A stretch of 6,198 nucleotides of DNA from Dehalococcoidia bacterium. GTDB taxonomy: Bacteria > Chloroflexota > Dehalococcoidia > UBA3495 > JAAXIE01. The notes below the pieces were generated by a model that made no database searches, had not been told where the DNA came from, and was given only the letters and a program-made list of their open reading frames with translations. Location of the stretch: assembly GCA_012270525.1 (NCBI GenBank), contig JAAXIE010000272.1:1-6198 (forward strand). The letters run 5' to 3'. The position numbers were made by a program, and so were the translations under genes. Below, piece by piece: positions 1 to 4,002 of the stretch. Positions within the stretch are counted from its first letter, which is position 1; each line of letters opens with the position of its first letter.

Positions 1-1
1 A

Positions 2-463
2 GCGAAGTTGCCAGCCATGGCCATAATCTGCGGTCACTACCAGGGAGTGGATGAGCGGGTGACAGAGCATCTGGCCACCCACGTGGTCAGCGTCGGAGAC
101 TACGTCCTGAGTGGCGGCGAGCTGCCCGCCATGGTCCTGGTGGAGTCCGTCTGCAGACTGCTTCCTGGGGCCGTCGGTTCCACAGATTCAGTCGAAGGAG
201 ACTCGCTCACCACGGGCCTATTGCAGCACCCTCTCTACACACGGCCCAGCGTGTATCGGGGATGGTCCGTGCCCGATGTGTTGCTCTCGGGCAATCACGC
301 TGAGATCGAAAGATGGAGGCGGAAGCAGTCGTTGGTGCGGACCTTGCATCACCGGCCCGACTTGCTCAAGTCGGCTCCTCTCCAGGATGACGATCTCGTC
401 TTCTTGAGGTCCCACGGATACCCGAACGACCAAGCCTGGACTCCACGGGCAAATGACGGGTGA
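2..463 (+). CDS. trmD: tRNA (guanine-N1-)-methyltransferase TrmD, 3' part (5' end outside window)
   Basis: TrmD methylates N1 of G37, next to the anticodon, using S-adenosylmethionine; it is a cytoplasmic SPOUT-class homodimer with a trefoil knot and prevents +1 frameshifting. The frame is open from base 2 and ends at TGA 461-463. About 100 N-terminal residues are missing; the TTG at 8 is internal, not the start. Visible family motifs in order: CGHYQGVDERV (29-61), IGDYVLSGGELPAM-like VGDYVLSGGELPAM (92-133), CRLLPG with the Arg equivalent to E. coli R154 (codon 155-157), GDSLTTGLL with the Asp equivalent to the proposed general base D169 (codon 200-202), then YTRP and VPDVLLSGNHAEIERWRRKQSL. 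Two knot positions differ from the E. coli GRYEG segment: R114 is His and E116 is Gln. rplS follows, as in the common rimM-trmD-rplS order. Assignment is secure. Confidence 0.96.
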   Translation, partial: AKLPAMAIICGHYQGVDERVTEHLATHVVSVGDYVLSGGELPAMVLVESVCRLLPGAVGSTDSVEGDSLTTGLLQHPLYTRPSVYRGWSVPDVLLSGNHAEIERWRRKQSLVRTLHHRPDLLKSAPLQDDDLVFLRSHGYPNDQAWTPRANDG

Positions 464-471
464 CCATCGCC

Positions 472-500
472 TTGTTATAACGGCGACTTGGCATTAGAAT
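472..500 (+). promoter_or_regulatory. Sigma70-type promoter for rplS
   Basis: TTGTTA (472-477) and TAGAAT (495-500) are separated by exactly 17 bp and match the -35 and -10 consensus at 4/6 and 5/6 positions. It starts just after the trmD stop, so rplS could be transcribed separately from the upstream operon, with a start near 507 and a leader of about 80 nt. A perfect 8-bp palindrome, GTTATAAC (474-481), overlaps the -35 box. Inferred from consensus match only. Confidence 0.55.
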
Positions 501-538
501 CTTGCGGTTGCCTTAGGGACTCTCCGGTGGAAAGTAGT

Positions 539-571
539 GGGGCCGTCGGTTGACCAGCCCCTTGGTCACGG
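539..571 (+). promoter_or_regulatory. Candidate structured leader of rplS with two alternative hairpins
   Basis: Hairpin A pairs GGGGC (539-543) with GCCCC (557-561), with a possible inner GTC/GAC (545-547/552-554). Hairpin B pairs TGACCA (551-556) with TGGTCA (563-568) and can extend through CCG/CGG (543-545/569-571), ending at the first base of the Shine-Dalgarno GAAAGG (571-576). A and B use the same bases 551-561 and cannot coexist. Autoregulatory leaders are known for L19 in other phyla; no match to a named family is claimed here. Confidence 0.3.
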
Positions 572-585
572 AAAGGTAAGAGGAA

Positions 586-1143
586 ATGCAGGCCCAAGCC
601 CTTGTCTCTGTATCACGAAATCCCAAGGTGGAGGACTTCGCGCCCGGCGACACCGTGCGGGTCAGCTTCCGGGTCAGGGAAGGCGAACGGGAGCGGGTCC
701 AGGTGTTCCAAGGCGTGGTTATCCGAAATCGCGGTGGCGGGGTCGGCAGCACCTTCACCGTGCGCCGGGTCACCTACGGAATCGGCGTAGAGCGGGTTTT
801 CCCCCTTTACTCGCCCCGGCTTGAGGGAGTGCAGGTTGTCCGGCGAGGTCTGGTGCGTCGCGCCCGTCTCTACTACCTGAGAGGCTTACGGGGCCGTGCC
901 GCCCGCATCAAGGAGCGCAGGTGGGCAGGTCCGCGCCCGCAGCAGGCGACGGCAGTGCCTGAACCGGTGGTTGACGAGGATGCCGCCCTCGAAGCAGAAC
1001 TGGCCCGGCTTGAGGAAGAAGAACTGGCCCAGTTGGAAGCAGAGGAATCGGCGGCCCAGGAAGAAGCATCCGACCTTGCGGAGCCTTCCGAGGCCGAAGT
1101 CGCCCGCGTCGACTCCTCCGAAGAGACGCAGCAGACCAGCTAG
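586..1143 (+). CDS. rplS: 50S ribosomal protein L19 with long acidic C-terminal extension
   Basis: L19 is a large-subunit protein at the 30S-50S interface. The start ATG 586 has GAAAGG (571-576) nine bases upstream. The core, residues 1-113, matches the family throughout: [16 protein letters not shown] (18-33), [13 protein letters not shown] (38-50), [18 protein letters not shown] (55-72), [23 protein letters not shown] (85-103) and the terminal AARIKER (105-111). The usual family length is about 115 residues; this protein is 185. Residues 114-185 form an added tail with about 22 Glu/Asp in its last 60 residues, two Arg and no Lys. Around 131-160 it is Ala/Leu/Glu-rich and probably helical ([16 protein letters not shown]); the end is Ser/Glu/Gln-rich. 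The tail is in frame with no sign of a frameshift. The core identity is certain; the role of the tail is unknown. Confidence 0.97.
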   Translation: MQAQALVSVSRNPKVEDFAPGDTVRVSFRVREGERERVQVFQGVVIRNRGGGVGSTFTVRRVTYGIGVERVFPLYSPRLEGVQVVRRGLVRRARLYYLRGLRGRAARIKERRWAGPRPQQATAVPEPVVDEDAALEAELARLEEEELAQLEAEESAAQEEASDLAEPSEAEVARVDSSEETQQTS

Positions 1144-1172
1144 ACGCGAGGCTTGCGCGCCTTCAGTTCCGC

Positions 1173-1202
1173 TTGACACCCGGCGCGGCCCCAATCTAAG
1201 AT
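1173..1202 (+). promoter_or_regulatory. Sigma70-type promoter for the tRNA pair
   Basis: A perfect -35 TTGACA (1173-1178) lies 18 bp from TAAGAT (1197-1202, 4/6 match to TATAAT). A start near 1209 would fall just before the tRNA-Phe 5' end at 1213. The location between rplS and the tRNAs supports separate stable-RNA transcription, although no convincing terminator follows rplS, so readthrough is possible. Confidence 0.6.
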
Positions 1203-1212
1203 GAATTTGCCG

Positions 1213-1285
1213 GCCGAGGTAGCTCAGGTGGTAGAGCACGGCACTGAAAATGCCGGTGTCGACAGTTCGACTCTGTCCCTCGGCA
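1213..1285 (+). tRNA. tRNA-Phe (anticodon GAA)
   Basis: A full cloverleaf folds by eye. The acceptor GCCGAGG (1213-1219) pairs with CCTCGGC (1278-1284). The D stem is GCTC/GAGC (1222-1225/1234-1237). The anticodon stem is CGGCA/TGCCG (1239-1243/1251-1255) with loop CTGAAAA, anticodon GAA at 1246-1248. The variable loop has five bases, and the T stem is GACAG/CTGTC (1261-1265/1273-1277) with loop TTCGACT. The discriminator is A1285. The next bases are CCT, so the 3' CCA is not encoded and must be added after transcription. It decodes UUU/UUC. Confidence 0.97.
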
Positions 1286-1306
1286 CCTCTCACACAGGCC
1301 GGACGG

Positions 1307-1381
1307 GCGGAAGTGGCTCAGTGGTAGAGCATCTCCTTGCCAAGGAGAGGGTCGTGGGTTCGAATCCCATCTTCCGCTCCA
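1307..1381 (+). tRNA. tRNA-Gly (anticodon GCC), CCA encoded
   Basis: The acceptor GCGGAAG (1307-1313) pairs with CTTCCGC (1371-1377). The D stem is GCTC/GAGC (1316-1319/1327-1330). The anticodon stem is TCTCC/GGAGA (1332-1336/1344-1348) with loop TTGCCAA, anticodon GCC at 1339-1341. The T stem is GTGGG/CCCAT (1354-1358/1366-1370, with one G-U pair) and the loop is TTCGAAT. The discriminator is T1378 and CCA (1379-1381) is encoded, unlike the tRNA-Phe 21 bp upstream. The short spacer implies a shared precursor. It decodes GGC (and GGU by wobble). Confidence 0.97.
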
Positions 1382-1503
1382 AATCCCTACCCCTTGCCGT
1401 TCCTCACTGAACCCCTATCCAACCGGTTTCGTCGCTCTCCCTGCGGCCCGTGCCCTCCTGCACGAGATACCCAATGCCCCCAACACGCCTGCCATGCGTC
1501 CAA

Positions 1504-1529
1504 CGGGGCGTCGGGGCGACCGCTATAAT
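1504..1529 (+). promoter_or_regulatory. Possible promoter of the molybdenum hydroxylase gene
   Basis: A perfect -10 hexamer TATAAT lies at 1524-1529, about 30 bp before the preferred start codon. No -35-like hexamer is found 16-18 bp upstream and there is no extended -10 TGn. Two direct copies of CGGGGCG (1504-1510 and 1512-1518) sit where a -35 box and spacer would be, so an activator-dependent promoter is possible. It also argues against a translation start upstream at GTG 1450. The remaining spacer (1382-1503) shows only a weak hairpin, CGTGC/GCACG (1449-1453/1460-1464), with no T-run. Confidence 0.35.
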
Positions 1530-1548
1530 CTCAGCCAATCTACTCACC

Positions 1549-1555
1549 GGGGGTG
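1549..1555 (+). promoter_or_regulatory. Ribosome binding site supporting TTG 1561 start
   Basis: GGGGGTG differs from the ideal GGAGGTG at one base and ends five bases before TTG 1561. The in-frame ATG 1573 has only the weak, adjacent GAGAAG. This favours the TTG start. Confidence 0.45.
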
Positions 1556-1560
1556 GGATC

Positions 1561-3900
1561 TTGGCAGAGAAGATGATCGGTGCCTCAATCAAGCGCAAGG
1601 AAGACCCGCGCCTCATCACCGGGCAGGGCAGGTTCACCGACGACGTGTACCCTCGAGGTGCCGTTCACATGGCTGTGCTCCGCAGCCCTCACGCCCATGC
1701 GCGCATCCTGTCGATAGACACTTCCAGGGCCAGGTCTCATCCAGGGGTCTTGGCCGTCATAACTGGCAGCGAGGTGAACGATCGCTGTCTCGCCACCTTT
1801 CGCCTCTTCGGCGTGCGTGAAGGGATGAACGCCCGCTCCCGCTGGCCCATGGCAGGCGACACAGCACGGTACCTGGGAGAGCCCGTCGCCGCCGTGGTGG
1901 CATCTGAACTCGGTGCTGCTTGGGACGCAGTTGAGCTCATCGATGTTTCATACCAGCCCCTGCCCGCTGTGGTCGATATGGAGCACGCCATGCAGGGCGG
2001 TTCCCCTCTGGTGCACTCCGACTTTGGCACCAACGTTGCCGTCCACGCGACCAACGAGATAGGTGAAGTGGACCGGGCCTTTCAACAGGCCCACGGTGTC
2101 GTGAAGCTCCGGCTGCAGGAGCCGCGCTTGGTGCCCAACTCGATGGAAGGCCGAACCGTAGTGGCCGACTACGACGGGGGCACCGACAACCTGGAAATCT
2201 GGGTCAGCACCCAGAGTCCCCATTTCGAAAGGGACAACGTGGCCACCATGCTCGGCATTCCCCACAGCCGTGTCAGGATCTATTCCCAGGACGTGGGCGG
2301 GGGATTCGGAGCAAAGGTCGATACCTACTCGGAGACCATCATGGCGTCCCTACTCTCGAGGCAGGTGGGCCGTCCCGTGAAATGGGTGGAGCAGCGGCGG
2401 GAGCACTTCACCACCACGGTGCATGGACGGGGAGAAGTCCAGTACGTGGAAGGGGCCTACGACGCGGATGGGGTGCTCACCGGCTTGAAAGTGGACTACT
2501 ACACCGACATGGGGTCTTACTGCCGCGGCCCGTCGCATGCCGTCGTGGGAGGGCTGACCCCCCTGGGCATCCAGGGGCCTTACCGAGTGCGAAACGTGGC
2601 TTGGAACAGCTACGGCATCTATACCAACAAGGTGCCCGTCGGCCCATACCGCGGATACGGCCAACATGCCAGTTCCTATGTCGCGGAGCGGGTGATGGAC
2701 CTCATCGCCGGGGAGTTGGGACTGGACCCCGTGGAGGTGCGGCGTCGCAACCTGGTGCCAGCCGAGGCCATGCCATACCGGGCTCCCACAGGTCTGGTAT
2801 ACGACAGTGGCGACTACCACGCCACACTGCAGAAAGCCCTGAACGTGGCCGACTACGATGGCTTGCGCGAACGCCAGCGACAGGCCAGGCAGCGTGGTGA
2901 ACTGGTAGGCATCGGTCTGGCCACTACGGTCGACGCTTCCGGGTTCGGGCCAGGAGGGGGTCTGACGCCCCGACCCTCCTATGAGAGTGCCTCTCTGCGG
3001 GTGGAGACCTCCGGCAAGATGACGGTGACCACGGGTTCATCGCCTCATGGTCAGGGTCTGGAGACCAGCTTCGCTCAAATTGTTGCCGATGAGATGGGCA
3101 TCTCCATTGAAGACGTGCAGGTGATATGGGGCGATACCCACATCGTACCGCCGGGAGTGGGGACTTTTGCCAGCCGCTCCCTGGTGGTGGGCGGTACGGC
3201 ACTGTTGAACGCCAGTCGCGAGGTGAAGGAGCAGGCGATGCAGATCGCCGCCGAGTTGCTTCGCACCGACCCGCAACACGTGACAATGGAGGGAGGCGCA
3301 TTCGTTGCCGAGGACATCCCCGGACGCGAGGTTACCTGGGCCGATATCGGGGGCCACGCCTACGGTGTCCGCACCACGGTCAGCGACCTCGGGCGCGGCT
3401 TGGAAGCAACCTCCTACTGGGAGCCACCGGGATATACGTTCCCCTTCTGCGCCAATGTCGCTGTCGTGAGCATAGACCCCGCCACCGGTCGCGTGACTCT
3501 GGAGCAGTACGTGGCGGTGGACGACTGCGGAGTGGTTGTGAACCCGATGATAGTGGAGGGCCAGGTCCACGGCGGGCTGGCCCAAGGCATCGGCCCCGCC
3601 CTCATGGAGGAAGCCCTGTGGGACGAACAGGGTCAGATGCTGACGGGCACCTTCCTCGACTATGCCATGCCCACCGCCGAGGACCTGCCCAGCTTCATTC
3701 TCGATAGCACCGTGAACCCCAGCCCCCACAACCCTATAGGGGCCAAGGGCATGGGCGAAAGCCCGACCATCTCATCGGCCGTCACCATCATGAACGCCGT
3801 GGCCGATGCCCTCGCCCCCTTGGGGCTGGTCGATGTCAGCATGCCCGCCAGGGAGGAGAAGGTCTGGCGCATAATCCAGCAGGTGCCGGGTCAGGGGTAG
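1561..3900 (+). CDS. Xanthine dehydrogenase/aldehyde oxidase family molybdopterin-binding (large) subunit, CoxL-like but not form I
   Basis: This is the molybdenum-cofactor catalytic subunit of an oxidising hydroxylase, normally partnered by an FAD subunit and a 2Fe-2S subunit; the substrate cannot be read from sequence. With the TTG 1561 start it has 779 residues, normal for the family (ATG 1573 is the alternative). The N-terminal IGASIKRKEDPRLITGQGRF (6-25) is the typical beginning of aerobic CoxL-type subunits, followed by the aldehyde oxidase a/b hammerhead region (to about 140). Cofactor-binding motifs are GGGFGAK (246-252), GPYRGYGQ (361-368), HGQG (496-499), GVGTFASRS (532-540) and GAKGMGES (727-734), in which E733 is the expected catalytic base. 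The loop lacks the Cys of the form I CO dehydrogenase motif AYRCSFR, so CO oxidation is unlikely. The gene ends with tandem stops TAG TAA. Upstream are tRNAs and downstream an LRR gene, so no partner subunit is adjacent. Family assignment is secure; substrate is unknown. Confidence 0.93.
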   Translation: MAEKMIGASIKRKEDPRLITGQGRFTDDVYPRGAVHMAVLRSPHAHARILSIDTSRARSHPGVLAVITGSEVNDRCLATFRLFGVREGMNARSRWPMAGDTARYLGEPVAAVVASELGAAWDAVELIDVSYQPLPAVVDMEHAMQGGSPLVHSDFGTNVAVHATNEIGEVDRAFQQAHGVVKLRLQEPRLVPNSMEGRTVVADYDGGTDNLEIWVSTQSPHFERDNVATMLGIPHSRVRIYSQDVGGGFGAKVDTYSETIMASLLSRQVGRPVKWVEQRREHFTTTVHGRGEVQYVEGAYDADGVLTGLKVDYYTDMGSYCRGPSHAVVGGLTPLGIQGPYRVRNVAWNSYGIYTNKVPVGPYRGYGQHASSYVAERVMDLIAGELGLDPVEVRRRNLVPAEAMPYRAPTGLVYDSGDYHATLQKALNVADYDGLRERQRQARQRGELVGIGLATTVDASGFGPGGGLTPRPSYESASLRVETSGKMTVTTGSSPHGQGLETSFAQIVADEMGISIEDVQVIWGDTHIVPPGVGTFASRSLVVGGTALLNASREVKEQAMQIAAELLRTDPQHVTMEGGAFVAEDIPGREVTWADIGGHAYGVRTTVSDLGRGLEATSYWEPPGYTFPFCANVAVVSIDPATGRVTLEQYVAVDDCGVVVNPMIVEGQVHGGLAQGIGPALMEEALWDEQGQMLTGTFLDYAMPTAEDLPSFILDSTVNPSPHNPIGAKGMGESPTISSAVTIMNAVADALAPLGLVDVSMPAREEKVWRIIQQVPGQG

Positions 3901-3903
3901 TAA

Positions 3904-3909
3904 TACAAT
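3904..3909 (+). promoter_or_regulatory. Weak candidate -10 element before the LRR gene
   Basis: TACAAT matches TATAAT at 5/6 positions and overlaps the tandem stop codons of the preceding gene. No -35 hexamer is recognisable 16-18 bp upstream. A start near 3916 would leave a leader of about 87 nt before TTG 4003. The rest of the 102-bp gap shows no clear terminator. Confidence 0.2.
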
Positions 3910-3988
3910 GGCTCCGCGACCTTGGACGTGCTACGGGTCGCACTGGCCGATTCCAATGAGGGCATCCAGACCAGCCAGCATCATGATT

Positions 3989-3993
3989 GGAGG
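3989..3993 (+). promoter_or_regulatory. Ribosome binding site supporting TTG 4003 start
   Basis: GGAGG lies nine bases before TTG 4003, the best Shine-Dalgarno match in the region. The earlier in-frame starts TTG 3922 and GTG 3928 have no purine-rich site in front of them. Starting at 4003 gives MRRVLLLALG, a clean signal-type N-terminus. Confidence 0.55.
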
Positions 3994-4002
3994 CGCCGAT
4001 TC

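Noticed and set aside
1148..1163. Terminator after rplS (AGGC/GCCT hairpin)
   Set aside because: The stem is only 4-5 bp and no T-run follows.
886..1293. Antisense reading frame of 135 codons
   Set aside because: It crosses the end of rplS and the whole tRNA-Phe gene; it is a shadow with no family resemblance.
1201..1410. Small reading frame of 69 codons on the + strand
   Set aside because: It runs through both tRNA genes and is explained by them.
1449..1464. Terminator after the tRNA pair (CGTGC/GCACG hairpin)
   Set aside because: Five-bp stem, no T-run, and about 70 bp away from the tRNA end.
1450..1560. Extension of the molybdenum hydroxylase to GTG 1450
   Set aside because: The extra 37 residues do not resemble the family, there is no ribosome binding site, and the TATAAT at 1524-1529 lies inside this stretch.
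3037..3729. Antisense reading frame of 230 codons
   Set aside because: It lies entirely within the oxidoreductase gene, whose conserved motifs are on the + strand; a GC-rich codon-bias shadow.
1561..3900. Form I CO dehydrogenase (CoxL) identity
   Set aside because: The active-site loop is GPYRGYGQ and lacks the Cys of AYRCSFR; coxM and coxS are not adjacent.
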